Position numbers and translations under genes: made by a program. A stretch of DNA of 64,000 bases. It comes from Saccopteryx bilineata (Eukaryota; Chordata; Mammalia; Chiroptera; Emballonuridae). Each line of letters begins with the position of its first letter. Position 1 is the first letter of the stretch. The DNA lies in assembly GCF_036850765.1 (NCBI RefSeq), contig NC_089498.1:71526305-71590304 (forward strand), read 5' to 3'. Of this stretch, positions 1-12,134 are shown one piece after another. The notes under the pieces were generated by a model, which was not told the origin of the DNA, did not search any database, and saw only the letters and a program-made list of their open reading frames with translations.

Positions 1-157
1 AGAGAAAGAAAAGCATCAATTCTTTGTTTCACTTAATTGTTCGATTTAGTTGTGCACTCATTGATTGCTTTTCACATGTGCCCTAACTGGGGATCGAACC
101 CGCAACTTCTGGCATGCTGGGTCATGCTTTATCTGCCGAGTCTCCCAGCCAGGGCCC
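1..157 (-). mobile_element. tRNA-derived SINE (left part outside window)
   Basis: Antisense gccctgg-type head at the right end (ccagccagggcc), with a B-box-like ggatcgaaccc; the 3' tail runs off the window. Confidence 0.8.
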
Positions 158-593
158 AGATCTAGATAATTAGTTAGGGATAATAACCAATGACTTGTAA
201 TGCTTTGTACATTTTATTTATGGACAAGTATAAATCTACGAAATTGGGTCTTTTGAAAAATGCCTATTGTGAATCCCAAATATATAAAACTATCATCACA
301 AAGCACCAAAGTCTCTTACGTCCTTGAACTGGGAATCTGTAACTAAGATGCAGTCATTCTCTATGTTTCCAACTCAAACCTATTAGAATAGAGTGAAAAG
401 TTGTGGTTGGCTAAAAGACGAGCAAATGATAAATGAGGCAGCTTATTTTACTTCTATATTTCAAAGCTATAAAATATGTAAACTTGAACAGTATTTATCA
501 ACATTATTCTGAGTTGTCACTATTCTAAAAGCCTCACTTAACATGGTGGGTCAATTCCACACAGAGATGATAAAAATAGTTGTTGTTTTGGGG
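157..593. other. Intergenic, no feature recognized
   Basis: AT-rich unique-looking sequence between two SINEs. No open frame of note and no identifiable repeat. Confidence 0.6.
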
Positions 594-919
594 GTTTTTT
601 AAGGGAGAGACAGACAGAAGGGAGAGAGATGAGAAGCATCAATTCTTTGTTGCAGCACCTTAGTTGTTCATTGATTGCTTTCTCATATGTGCCTTGACCA
701 GGGTCCTCCTTGCTCAAGCCAGCGACCTTGGGCTCAAGCCAGCAACCTTGGGGTCATGTCTATGGTTTCATACTCTAGCTGTTGACTCCTGCACTCAAGC
801 TGGTGAACCCACACTCAAGCCAGATGAGCCTGCACTCAAGCTGGCGACCTTGTGATTTCAAACTTGGGTCCTCGGCATCCCAGGCCAACACTTGATCCAT
901 TGTGCCTCTGCCTGGTCAA
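594..919 (-). mobile_element. tRNA-derived SINE (cctgaccagg family)
   Basis: Poly-T start, GA-rich tract, gagaagcatcaattc, then the antisense tRNA-like head ending gcctggtcaag. Family length is about 330 bp. Confidence 0.88.
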
Positions 920-1071
920 GCAACAGTTGTCTTAATGGGCAAAAACAATGCTAGAGAAGAAATAAAAAAGTTTTTGAAGTAGGACCAACCTTTGAAGACT
1001 GACTTTAGAAAGCTACTTTTGGCAAACTTTAGTAGAGAAGGTGATTTTAAACTTGTTCCTTTAAGGCCACA

Positions 1072-1305
1072 CATTTTTTTTGAGAGAGAGATAGATATTC
1101 TGACTGGAAGGGAGAGAGAGGAGAAGCATCAACTCATAGTTGTGGCACTTTAGTTGTTCATTGACTGCTTCTCATACGTGCCTTGACCGAGGGGCTCCAG
1201 CTGGGCCAGTGACCCTTGTTCAAGCTAAGAACCTTGGGGATTCGAACCTGGGTCCTCAGCTTCCCACATCACCATTCTGTCCACTGCACCACCGCCTCAT
1301 CATGC
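1072..1305 (-). mobile_element. tRNA-derived SINE, shortened body
   Basis: GA-rich start, gagaagcatcaactcatagt and head ending caccgcctcatcatg; the middle of the body is partly lost. Confidence 0.8.
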
Positions 1306-1591
1306 AAGGCCATGCTCCTAGAATATATTCAGAGATTCTGTATTATGTGCTCCCTCTGCACTCTATGCCCTAGGAAAACCCCTGTGCTTATGGAGACTTG
1401 GGAAAGGCTTGTAAGCCAGTGACTATTCTGACCTGCCCTTTGACACACCTGTGCAGTGCAATGAAATCAGTAATCCCCTGCTGGAAATTGTTTTTTTTCA
1501 AGTGCTTGTAAAAGTTGAAGTCATTTTTTAAAAAAAATTCTTAAGTAATTTAAAATGTTCATAAATTGCCTTATTCTTTAACAGCTACATT

Positions 1592-1779
1592 TTTTTTAAA
1601 TTATATTTTATTTATTCATTTTTAGAGAGGAGAGAGAGAAAGAGCACGAGTGAAGGGGGGGAAGGAGCAGGAAGCATCAACTCCCATATGTGCCTTGACC
1701 AGGCAAGCCTGGGGTTTTGAACCGGTGACCTCAGCATCCCAGGTCGATGCTTTATCCCCTGCACCACCACAGGTCAGGC
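1592..1779 (-). mobile_element. tRNA-derived SINE (cctgacctgtgg family, about 190 bp)
   Basis: Flanked by aacagctacatt at 1580-1591 and 1780-1791. The antisense head ends ccaccacaggtcaggc. Confidence 0.93.
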
Positions 1780-1929
1780 AACAGCTACATTATCTTAACA
1801 TGTTTATCATTCATTGTTATCCTTTTAAAATTGATAAAAGAATGGATGTTGATCACATTCTATCTATAAAATTTCCTCTGCATACAAGTATTAAAAGTAA
1901 TGGATAATATAAATTCAAAACAGAGCTCA

Positions 1930-2075
1930 TTTGGTCCTGGATAGATAACTCGATTGGTTCGAGTGTCATCCTGATATACAAAATTTGCCAGTTTGATCCC
2001 GGTCTGGGCACATATAGAAACAGATTGATGTTTCTTTCTCTCTTCCTTCCTCTTAAATCAATTAAAAAAAGAAAA
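1930..2075 (+). mobile_element. Short tRNA-derived SINE (about 145 bp type)
   Basis: Diverged tRNA-like head (ggttcgagtgtcatcctg, gtttgatcccggtctgggc), then gcacatatagaaa, a CT tract and an A tail. Confidence 0.75.
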
Positions 2076-2371
2076 AGAAAAAAGCTCAGTTGAAAGAACT
2101 CTTCTATAACCCACACTTCTGCACATTATCTCTGATATACATACATACACTAAATAAGCTAGTCATGTTTTAAAAGTTGATTTGTGTCAAAGAAATATAT
2201 GTATATCTCTTTAAAAGTCAGAGACAGGCACTTTAAACTCTTATTTATTTATTTATTTTTGGTATTTACCTCATTGACAATATCGTATGCATCTTCTACT
2301 TTCTCCCGAGTCATCATTTTAAGACATTAGCTACTGATTTCCTATTATACCAGCTGAGGATTTAGATTTTT

Positions 2372-2720
2372 ATTTTTTTATTTTTTATTTTTATTTTTTA
2401 CAGAGAGAGAGAGTGAGTCAGAGAGAGGGATAGATAGGGACAGACAGACAGGAACGGAGAGAGATGAGAAGCGTCAATCATCAGTTTTTTGTTGTGACAC
2501 CTTAGTTGTTCATTGATCGCTTTCTCATATGTGCTTTGACCGTGGGCCTCCAGCAGACCGAGCAACCCCTTGCTGGAGCCAGCGACCTTGGGTTCAAGCT
2601 CGTGGGCTCTTGCTCAACCCAGATGAGCCCGCGCTCAAGCTGGCGACCTCGGGGTCTCGAACCTGGGTCCTCAGAATCCTAGTCCGACACTCTATCCACT
2701 GCGCCACCACCTGGTCAAGC
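2372..2720 (-). mobile_element. tRNA-derived SINE (cctgaccagg family)
   Basis: Flanked by tagattttt on both sides; antisense head ends cgccaccacctggtcaagc. Confidence 0.9.
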
Positions 2721-2729
2721 TAGATTTTT

Positions 2730-3058
2730 TTTTTAAGTGAGAGGAGAGGAGATAGACAGACTCCCACATGCACCCCAACTAGGATCTACTTGGTAACCCC
2801 CATCTGGGGCCAATGCTTGAATCACTGAGCTATTTTTAGCACCTGAGGCTGATGGTTGGACCAACTGAGCTATCCTCAGTGCCTGAGGTGGATGCTCAAC
2901 CAGTCAAGCTACTGGCTGTGAGAGGAGAAGAGAGAGAGGGGGGAGAGGGAGGGAAAGAGAAGCAGATGGTCACTTCTGTATGCCTTGACTGGGAATCCAA
3001 CCCAGGACATCCATACACCAGGCTGATGCTCTATCCACTGAGACAGCTGGCCAGGGCT
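2730..3058 (-). mobile_element. tRNA-derived SINE (old gccctgg-type)
   Basis: Begins ttaagtgagagg and ends agctggccagggct. More diverged than other copies; contains the 'agctatttttagcacctgag' block typical of the older subfamily here. Confidence 0.85.
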
Positions 3059-3074
3059 AGGGTTTAGATTTCTT

Positions 3075-3398
3075 TTTTTCTTTTTTTTTGTATTTTTCTG
3101 AAGTTAGAAGTGGGGAGGCAGTCAGACAGACTCCTGCATATGCCTGAGAGGGATCCACCCCTTATGCCCATCTGAGGTGTTGCTCCATTGTGGCCAGAGC
3201 CATTCTAGCACCTGAGGCAGACGCCATGGAGCTGTCCTCAGTGCCTGGGCCAACTTTGCTCCATTGGAGCCTTGTCTGTGGGAGGGGAAAGGCAGAGAAG
3301 CAGATGGGCACTTCTTCTGTGTGCCCTGACCAGGAATAAAACCTGGGACTCCCGCATGCCAGGCCAACACTCTACCGCTGAGCCAACCAGCCAGGGCC
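3075..3398 (-). mobile_element. tRNA-derived SINE (gccctgg family)
   Basis: Flanked by gggtttagatttctt at 3060-3074 and 3399-3413; antisense head ends aaccagccagggcc. Confidence 0.92.
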
Positions 3399-3774
3399 GG
3401 GTTTAGATTTCTTAAGTCACTCCTTTACTCCATTTCCCTTTTGATATAGCTGTTATTCCTTTTTTGTTGTTGTTAAACCAGTATTTATTGTAGAAATATA
3501 CTTGTGACTTTTATATTACTTCTAGGCAATTTCTCTAACTTTGTCTTCCAGCTTATTGAAATTTTTGTTTTCTTTATCATAATTTTAGTTTCTTAGACTT
3601 TATTATTATTTGATAGTTCTTTTTTTTTCATTTTGAAAATAAGAGGAATAACAGTAAACAATGTAATGTCCACATCAGGGGAGAGATTCAGAAACACATT
3701 TGTAAAGAAAGGGACACATAGAATTGAGGATAAAGGGGTTATGGCATTGGAGGAGAAAAAAAGTAAAGATTTTG

Positions 3775-4165
3775 GCCCTGGCCGGTTGGCTCAGGGGTAG
3801 AGCATCAGCCTGGCGTGTGGGGGACCCCGGTTCGATTCCTGGCCAGGGCACATAGGAGAAACGTCCATTTGCTTCTCCACCACCCCCTCCTTCCTCTCTG
3901 TCTCTCTCTTCCCCTCCCGCAGCCGAGGCTCCATTGGAGCAAAGATGGCCCGGACGCTGGGGATGGCTCCTTGGCCTCTGCCCCAGGCGCTGGAGTGGCT
4001 CTGGTCACAACAGAGCAACGCCCCGGAGGGGCAGAGCATCGCCCCCTGGTGGGCAGAGCTTCCGCCCCTGGTGGGCGTGCCGGGTGGATCCCGGTCAGGC
4101 GCATGCGGGAGTCTGTCTGACTGTCTCTCCCCGTTTCCAGCTTAAGAAAAATACAAAAAAAAAAA
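3775..4165 (+). mobile_element. tRNA-derived SINE (gccctgg family, two-unit form)
   Basis: Starts gccctggccggttggctcag, B box ggttcgattcc, ends in a 14-A run. Flanked by aaagtaaagattttg. It has the doubled cccctggtgggc block. Confidence 0.95.
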
Positions 4166-4574
4166 AAAGTAAAGATTTTGCTGCTGCTTGTAGGAATGTT
4201 GACATTCGAACAGCTGACAGGACAGTCCTCTTGAGTTCTAGGTAAAGTGGGTGCTCGCAGCCCTGGCTTTTCTCAGAGGCTTTCTGCCATTATGAGTCTG
4301 TACCTTGACGTGATGAAATAAAGCCTCCTAGAACTCAATCTCTGAAATTCTGCACAGGAATTTAATGTCATTACCACTTGGTTCATATACTATGAATTTT
4401 TTTCTTAGTTATAGTACAAATTCATATAAGTGATTTTGACCTGAATTATCAATTCTGCCTCCTGTTACTTAATTTTTAGTAATATACTGCTCACAAAAAT
4501 TAGGGGATATTTTAAGTAGAATTAGAATTTGTATTTTCATGTATTCTTTTAACTCTAAATCTTGCTTTGATCTT

Positions 4575-4902
4575 TTTTTTTTAATAGGGACAGAGAGAGA
4601 GTCAGAGAGAGGGATAGATGGGGACAGACAGGAATGGAGAGTGATGAGAAGCATCAATCATCAGTTTTTTGTTTTGACACCTTAGTTGTTCATTGATTGC
4701 TTTCTCATATGTGCCTTGACCGTGGGGCTACAGCAGACTGAGTAACCCTTTGCTTGAGCCAGTGACCTTGGGTCCAAGTTGGTGAGCTTTTTGCTCAAGC
4801 CAGATGAGCTAGCTCTCAAGCTGGCGACCTTGGGGTCTCAAACCTGGGTCCCCGGCATCCCAGTCCAACACTCTATCCACTGCACCACCGCCTGATCAGG
4901 CT
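4575..4902 (-). mobile_element. tRNA-derived SINE (cctgaccagg family)
   Basis: Flanked by cttgctttgatctt at 4561-4574 and 4903-4916. Confidence 0.94.
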
Positions 4903-5179
4903 CTTGCTTTGATCTTAAAACTTCTTAGTTTATTTTGTTTATTTGCCTAGGCTAATACTCTTCTTTCCTTACCAACTTAATATATCTTATATTAATTTAG
5001 CAAATTTTATAATATATTTGTGTGTGTTTTGTCCTTATTTCAATTATAGATCACCCTAGAATAGTATTTCTAAGCAGCAGTTATCTTATTAGCTGAATTT
5101 ATAATTCTATAAAACAGGGGTTTTTTTTGTTTTGTTTTAGCATTTTCTTACTTTCTGGCACTACAAATGCTTCAAGTTC

Positions 5180-6510
5180 ATTTTGTATGTATACCCCGTC
5201 CCCCTGCTCTAGAATTGAGACAGGATAGTAAGAAGCTAGGGAAATTCCTTGGCAAGTGGAATAAGGAAACTGAGACAAAATTATGAAAGAAAGCCAAACA
5301 ATTTGAATAATTTACAGCCAGTTAAAGAATGACAAGGTATAATCCTCCCTAAACAAGGACACTTAGGAGCAAATGGTTTACATATTACAGACTGTCCCGG
5401 AGCAGACCAGCCTTGGTCCTGATCCCTCTTCAGTGACATCCATAAAAATGAAACTAACCAGCCTGACCAGGCGGTGGCGCAGTGGATAGAGCATTGGACT
5501 GGGATGTGGAGGACCCAGGTTCAAGACCCCGAGGTCGCCAGCTTGAGCATGGGCTCATCTGGTTTGAGCAAAAATTCACCAGCTAGGACCCAAGGTCGCT
5601 GGCTCAAGCAAGGGGTTACTCTGTCTGCTGAAGGCCCACAGTCAAGGCACATATGAGAAAGCAACCAATGAACAACTAAGGTATCGCAATGTGCAACAAA
5701 AAACTAATGATTGATGCTTCTCATCTCTCCGTTCCTGTCTGTCTGTCCCTGTCTATCCCTTACTCTGACTCTCTGTCTCTGTAAAAAATAAAATTTAAAT
5801 TAAAAAAAAAAGTTTTAATAAAAAAAAAATGAAACTAACCAGAAAATAACCTTGACCCTCTGTGCACATTTTGGTGAATCAACATATTGAATGATACACC
5901 TTTAAAGCTAATGAATATTCAGTTAAGACCCTCTCCTGAGCCCTCCCCTAGGATTCCACCAGCAAAAGATAAAAAGCCTCAAGACAAAGGACCCAGCTGT
6001 GCTCTCCAGAGCACAACCATGCCTTTCTCCCTTAGGCCTGTATCTCTGCTCTCTTTTCCTAAACTTTAAGGGTCCCTGAGAGACCTGCAACCAGGGAGCA
6101 ATGGGCAGTGGCAGCCCACCACAGGCTAACCCCCTGAACCTGTCTCTGAGGACCGCTTTTTCTCTGACTTTTCAGTGAGCTGACAGCAGCGGCACCTTAG
6201 CTCATTTCTGCCATTGTGACTTTCACTTCTCAGGGAGTTCATGCAGTCCAGCATGGCCCACTTCTTATAATCTTTGTAGAGAGCCATCGCAGCCCCACCC
6301 AGCCCCTCCTGTTGATTCTTCGACCCTAAGCCCTTCCTTTGTCTCACCATCCCCAGCTGTAATAAACACTCTCAAAATCATCTGGGCTCATGTTGTGAAA
6401 TCTTTCCTGCACGAAGTCAAGAACCCACGCACTACTGGCTGGCCCAGGGCAGACCTGCTCCAGGCCTGTCCCTCCAGTCCCCCATCCTGTCCCGTAAGAG
6501 ACATAAGCCA
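5180..6510 (+). mobile_element. Probable solo LTR of an endogenous retrovirus
   Basis: A TATA-like agataaaaagcc (5968-5979) is followed about 390 bases later by an AATAAA signal (6361-6366) and a pyrimidine-rich, U5-like end, the promoter-to-polyA spacing of a class I LTR. No retroviral gene adjoins it. A SINE (5462-5824) splits its 5' part, flanked by an 18-bp duplication. The exact ends (TG..CA) and a host duplication could not be fixed. Confidence 0.45.
5462..5824 (+). mobile_element. tRNA-derived SINE (cctgaccagg family) in the LTR
   Basis: Flanked by aaaaatgaaactaaccag (5444-5461 and 5825-5842), an 18-bp duplication. Near-consensus copy with a long A-rich tail. Confidence 0.95.
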
Positions 6511-6753
6511 TTTTTCCAAGGGGCCCACTTGTTTGTTTTAAAGAATGATATTAGAAACCAAGTTTGGGGCACTAGATGTACTTATTGCTACTGGGTGTCA
6601 TTGCCTCTAGTGTTTCTCAGCTGACAGTAAGGAAATACATGTGACTATATTAATCTGTACATATATACATCTCCACAAATACATGTATATATACACTCTA
6701 TTAAGCTAAACACGAGTTTATAGTAATAGTCTCAACTCTAATCTAGTAATGTA

Positions 6754-7412
6754 CCATATTTCTCCATGTATAAAATGCACCTTTTTTCGAAAAATTTAGA
6801 GTCTAAAAACAGTGGTTGTAGCCTGACCAGGCGGTGGCGCAGTAGATAGAGTGTCGGACTGGGATGCGGAAGGACCCAGGTTCGAGACCCCGAGGTCGCC
6901 AACTTGAGCACAGGTTCACCTGGTTTGAGCAAAAAGCTCACCAGTTTGGACCCAAGGTCACTGGTTACTAGGTCTGCTGAAGGCCCACGGTCAAGGCACA
7001 TATGAGAAAGCAATCAATGAACAACTAAGGTGTCAAAACGAAAAACTGATGATTGATGCTTCTCATCTCTCTCTGTTCCTGTTCTCATCTCTGTCTGTCC
7101 CTATCTGTCCTTCTGACTCTCTCTGTCCCTGTAAAAAACAACAACAGTGGTTGTAGATTTTTTTTTACTTGCATTTCTTGCTTTTTCTCGCTTGTTTTTG
7201 CACTCATTGTTGAAGACCGATTTGTCATCAGACACAGATGAGGACAAGCTAATGGATGGGAGTTTTGACAGTGATGAGGAGTTGTATGAATTTTATGATG
7301 AATAAAACTTGAGTTTATGTAACTTTATGTAGTACTTTTTTTTTCAAATTTTGGGCCTCCAAATTAAGGCGCGTCTAATATATGTGAGCGTCTTAAACAT
7401 GGGGAAATACGG
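6754..7412 (+). mobile_element. pogo/Tc1-like DNA transposon remnant
   Basis: The termini are inverted copies: ccatatttctccatgtataa on the left and the complement of ccgtatttccccatgttta on the right, with TA on both sides (6752-6753, 7413-7414). Just before the right end a short frame (about 7209-7304) reads LSSDTDEDKLMDGSFDSDEE and stops at YEFYDE, an acidic tail of the kind that ends pogo/Tigger-type transposases. A SINE (6822-7142) is inserted between two copies of aacagtggttgtag. Confidence 0.65.
6822..7142 (+). mobile_element. tRNA-derived SINE (cctgaccagg family) in the pogo-like element
   Basis: Flanked by aacagtggttgtag (6808-6821 and 7143-7156). Confidence 0.94.
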
Positions 7413-7414
7413 TA

Positions 7415-8307
7415 GGTCGTTTTAGCCTTCACTCTTGCTTGTATATAACCTCCCAGTCCAATAGTGAGAAACCGACCTTCCATCATGCGCCCTTCACTTG
7501 CCTCGTTGTTCAGTAGACAGTACACATGTATAGTGGTTGCAGATTCCTAATGCCATCTCCTGGGGGAAATGGCTTTATCAACCGGGTGCAGCGCTACCTC
7601 TAGTTCCTTTTGCCTTTAGTCTTGCTGACTCCGCTCATTTCTGAGATTATTAGGTCAGCATCATCCCATCCTCTTCAATGAGGCTAGTTCATACATTTAT
7701 AATACAGTCAGGCTCTTGTCAGTCTCTATGACATCCCTGATCTCCTAATTTATTTTTTTAAATACACATACATTAAAGTTCATTCTTTGTGTTGTGAAGT
7801 TCTGTGGGTTTTGACAAACATACTGTGTCATGCACTCACTGTTACAGCATCACGCAAAATAGCTTCACTGCCCTAAAACTCCCCTGTGCTTCAACCTTTC
7901 CCCCCTCCTCTCAAACCCCCAGGCCACCACTGATCTCTTTACCATCTTTTTAATTTTGCCTCTTCCATATTTGGTGTTTAAATTTTCCTCTGATGCTGTT
8001 TAGTTTTACCAGAGGAATAAATGGATCCCCTAACTCCTCCCAGTGAGCGAGGAGACAGATGCAGACAAATAGCTGTCTGCTGGTGGAAACCAGACGGAAA
8101 AAAAGTGGTTCGAGGTCTCCTTGGTCAGCTTGAAGCTTTCACTTTGTGGCCCTGTTTTCAGTCTTGTGCCTCACCCCACTTCTCATGGTGCCTAATGGCC
8201 CCAAGTCCAGAGGCTGTCGGTTCAATCTCTCCACAGAATAAACACACAGTCTCCTGCGGGGTGGGGGGTGGCCACTCATTGCTCTAGGTTGAGGGGCACA
8301 CCTCAGG
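7415..8307. other. Intergenic, probably old LINE-1 in part
   Basis: About 7770-7990 resembles an antisense old LINE-1 3' region (ttgacaaacatactgtgtca, ccccaggccaccactgatct). The 88-codon frame at 8021-8287 has no recognizable homology and looks incidental. Confidence 0.5.
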
Positions 8308-8322
8308 CCTAACTGCTTTTTT

Positions 8323-8527
8323 TTTATATATAAATTTTTTAAAAAATTTATTCATTTTAGAGAGGAGAGGGAGAGAGAGAGAGAGAGAAGAGAGACAGAG
8401 AGAAGGGGGGAGGAGCTGGAAGCATCAACTCCCATATGTGCCTTGACCAGGCAAGCCCAGGGTTTCAAACCGGCAACCTCAGCATTTCAGGTCGACGCTT
8501 TATCCACTGCGCCACCACAGGTCAGGC
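8323..8527 (-). mobile_element. tRNA-derived SINE (cctgacctgtgg family)
   Basis: Flanked by cctaactgctttttt (8308-8322 and 8528-8542); GA-rich tract and head ending ccaccacaggtcagg. Confidence 0.94.
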
Positions 8528-8985
8528 CCTAACTGCTTTTTTATATAGATATTTGGCCAATTCCTGTTTTGGTTCTATGTGTTGCCTCCCACTTTTCAGA
8601 GGTACCTGGGCTTCCAATTCCTGAGCCAAGTTACAAATATCATTGCTCATGCCTCAGCAGAATCATTCTACAGGCTCTTAGGTTTCAGTTTCTTCTGCTA
8701 AGCCATTACTTTTTTGTCTGCTTCTATCTTTCAAAATTATGTTAAGATCTCTTATCAATCTCTATGTCATTTCTCTTGTCTGTGTTAGTGGATTTATGCC
8801 ATATTTAACCAGAAGATTCATTTGCTTTTAGAAGCTTTCTATTTTGTGCAATTGTAATTATAGTTACTGTGAAAAATGTTAAGAGCCACATTTCCTTGTA
8901 TGACTTGGCTTTCCTTGATATGCATTTTGCCAAAACAGCTCTTAATATACAGTATAGCTGAGATTAAAAAAAATAATTATGTGCA

Positions 8986-9302
8986 CCTGACCACCAGGTG
9001 GTGGTGCAGTGGATAGAGTGTTGACCTGATGCTGAGGACCCAGGTTCGAAACCCCAAGGTCACCGGCTTGAGTGCGGGCTCACCCAGCTTGAGCTCAGGG
9101 TCACTGGCTTGAGCATGGGATCACAGACATGACCCCATGGTTGCTGGCTTGAGCAAGGGGGGTCATTGGCTCGGCTGGAGCCTGCCAGTCAAGGCACATA
9201 TGAGAAATCAATCAATGAATAACTAAAGTGCCACAACTATGAGTTGATGCTTCTCACCTTTCTCCCTTCCTGTCTCTCTCTAAATACTAAATTAAAAAAA
9301 TA
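8986..9302 (+). mobile_element. tRNA-derived SINE (variant of the cctgaccagg family)
   Basis: Flanked by ataattatgtgca. The body differs from the main family (gtgttgacctgatgctgagg) and includes an extra gcttgag block. Confidence 0.9.
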
Positions 9303-9385
9303 ATAATTATGTGCAACTGATATCCTCATGAGTGTTCCCTGTCTTTTCTTGGGTCAGGAATAAACCTATAAGAAATTATCAATAA

Positions 9386-9557
9386 GCCCTGGCTGGGTAG
9401 CTCAGTTGGTTAGAGTGTCATCTTGAAATACCAACATTGTGGGTTCCATCTCGTCAGGGCACATATGGGAAGCAACTAATGAATGTGTAAATAAGTGGAA
9501 CAATAAAAATCATGCTTTCCACTTTCCTCTCTCTAAAATCAATTAATGAATTTTTTT
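9386..9557 (+). mobile_element. Short tRNA-derived SINE (gccctggctgg type)
   Basis: Head gccctggctgggtagctcag and gtgggttccatctcgtcagg, then gcacatatggg, CT tract and A/T tail. Confidence 0.85.
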
Positions 9558-11914
9558 AAAATGACAAAAGATCAGTCGAGTTCTTTTGAAACTTGCTGTT
9601 AACATTTCTGCTTCATTTGTGGTTGCTGCCGTGGAGACACTGGAGTAACGGTCACTACTGGCAGGATTTGGAAGTTTCTACACTTACTTGCTTTCATGAA
9701 AGTTTGCTTTCTGACACTGTCTTTCTCATTCTTTTGCAGCAAATGGAATACCAGCAGGTCGGACTGATTTATATATATTATGGACGACTTAACTTAGGAC
9801 TTACTGTGAAAAAGAATATGAGAGAGAATTCAGCTCTGTTTCCTTTAGTAACAGGAAAAGAATATTTATAAAATTTCCAACTGTTCCTATAATTTCAGTA
9901 AGTGGAACTGGTACCTTCTAATGGTTTATGGTTCTGTTTTACTGAATGCATTGAAAGGGCTGCATGCGTTTTCTCGTCCTAAGGGGCCAAATGGGATGAG
10001 ATGAAATAGCAGTTTTAATCAGGGGTCCTCAGCTAGGTGAAGGCTTAGAGAGATGCTGTTAGCATGCATTGTGGACCACATGGCTGCCCTTACGTGAGCT
10101 CATTTACTTTCATTCTTATAGTGGCCACTGAGCTAGCTATGAACCCTTTACAGATATGAACTTAGAGCCCTCTTCTTTAGTGAGGGCAAGCCAAAGTGGG
10201 AACCCAGGGTCTGTGCTCTTGGCACTGTGCTGCCAGCTTTGGGCTGGGTGCCCCAGCTTAGGACCATGCTTCTCCTGTGCTTAGCTTCCAGGCTGTGAGA
10301 GCCAGTGTAGCCCAGGGATGGAGCCTGGGCTCCGAAGCTGCACTTCCCACGTTTAAATGCCTATTCCACCCTGTGCCAGTTGGCTTCTGCCTTAGTTTCT
10401 TTGTTTGTAAAATGGAGGGAGTGGTAGTGGCTGTGGCAGTTAATATTGTAAAATACCTAGTAAACACTATCCAGTGTTTATTAAATAAATGAGTAAATTC
10501 TGTCGGACATGTAGTCCCTTCACGTGCTCAGTACTTAAAGGAAAGCAAATACTTTCTTTAGGCCTTACCAAAGGGAGAACTTTGTGGACACGGCTGTGTA
10601 TAGAGATGAGAGTGTTTCCCTTCCTGCATGGACGATTTGGGGCAGATGGCTAATACACTTGAGCTAAAATGTCACTTGGCAGTGCCAACCGTCCCCTAGG
10701 TCTTAAGCAAAATCCAAGACATGCTTACACCCAGATATCCTTCTGCAGCTACATGGAGCTTTAATAAGAGTGAAAAATTCCAATGGTCGGACAGAAATAC
10801 TAAGACAAGAAATGGTAAAATAATTGAATTACTTTGTCATTATTCTATGAAGTGAGGCGGCTAAGCTAGTTGACTCCAAATGCATGTAGCCTTCATAATC
10901 ATTAAGCTTCCCGATTTAGTAGGGTAACTCAGACCTTTGTCATGTAGATGCTGATCTGCTTAGACAAAAAGTGGAATGATATAACAAATAGAAATCCTCT
11001 GGTGTCGTTCGCCTCGTTAAAATTCCAAAGGCCGCCTATCTGGTGCCCACAGCAACCGTGAGATTGCAGAGGCCTCTGATTGTACTTGTTTCCTTCTGTC
11101 CACTGGCCTTTGTGACTTGTTAAGCCTGTGTTGAATAAATCGGTGAGTTGGTGCTATACTGTACCTCAGAAGTTACTCTTTAAATGGAGGATTTAAGACA
11201 AGTGCCATTATCATTTACGGGCAGGTGACCTGCCTTGGTATGTTTCTCGCAGCCTGTGGAGACTCAGGCACAGCACGCCTATTTCAGAATACAAATGATT
11301 CCACATATTTGGAGAACTGAATAGTTTCAACACTAAAGGTTAACTTTTGTTTGCTCTAATAATAGACAAAGTAATGGAGCTAAAAGAGGGTTCATGGTCT
11401 GAGGGGTAAACAGACTGAAAGGATTGTTTTTCTCAATCTGGGAGACCCTGTCTAACATTTATTTCTCAGATATCAATCTAGAAAAGTATCTGGAGTAACT
11501 TTAATCAAGTACTGCAGGCTTAAGTTAGGCTTCCGGCGGCTGATCCACACGACAGATGGCTAAAGACCACTGATGAGAGAATCAGTGGCTTCTGGAGAGA
11601 CAGCTGTTGAAGGTGCTCTCACCAGGCCATTGCTTATAATCATTCTGATTAATGAGATTATGCAGTAGAAAAGCAAACAAAGTTGAGGTTGCTAAGCAGA
11701 CCAAGAAAACATTTCCTTCCTTCCATTGAAGAGGAGGTGTAGTGTAGGAGGTGAAGGTGTCCAGCTGGTCTTATTACATCTGGTCAGCTGCTAATTTTAG
11801 GAAGCATTTCATTAGGATTTGGGAAGTGTGGTCATGAATTCCTTCATTTGCCTTTTTCCTCCATTGGGAAGACTCTGTTGAAGTGATAAATCTAAACTTA
11901 GTTTTCTGAGTAGT
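9558..11914. other. Intergenic stretch, mostly unique
   Basis: Apart from one MIR (about 10300-10495) no repeat or gene was recognized. This is the longest SINE-free intergenic block (about 2.4 kb) and lies 4-6 kb upstream of HKDC1. Confidence 0.6.
10300..10495 (+). mobile_element. MIR SINE
   Basis: MIR landmarks in order: gcctgggctccgaagctgc, a tgccttagtttctttgtttg block with gtaaaatggaggg, and a terminal gtttattaaataaatgag. Confidence 0.8.
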
Positions 11915-11924
11915 TGGAATTCTT

Positions 11925-11966
11925 TTTTTTTTTAATTTTTATTTTTTTATTTATTTTAGAGGAGAC

Positions 11967-12009
<43 letters not shown>

Positions 12010-12134
12010 AAGGGGGAGGACCAGGAAGCATCAACTCCCACATGTCCCCTGACTGGGTAAGCCCAGGGCTTCGAACCGGCGACCTTAGCGTTCCAGATCT
12101 ATGCTTTATCCACTGCGCCACCACAGGTCAGGCC
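11925..12134 (-). mobile_element. tRNA-derived SINE (cctgacctgtgg family)
   Basis: Flanked by tggaattctt (11915-11924 and 12135-12144); expanded (GA)n tract. Confidence 0.92.

Noticed and set aside
3775..3850. tRNA gene-like heads with A and B boxes (here and at other SINEs)
   Set aside because: Each continues directly into a SINE body and tail and is flanked by target duplications; none is a free-standing tRNA gene.
3805..4245. Overlapping open frames of about 60-105 codons on both strands
   Set aside because: They lie wholly within a tRNA-derived SINE; the same arginine/proline-rich translations recur at every copy of the family (for example 13557-13978, 21582-22183, 46913-47392, 52371-52776).
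4483..4545. tactgctcacaaaaattagg resembles a Tc1/mariner terminal inverted repeat
   Set aside because: No matching opposite end was found within the next few kb, so it cannot be called an element.
8021..8287. 88-codon frame starting MDPLTPPSERGD
   Set aside because: No recognizable domain, no splice context, and it sits between old repeats; likely chance.
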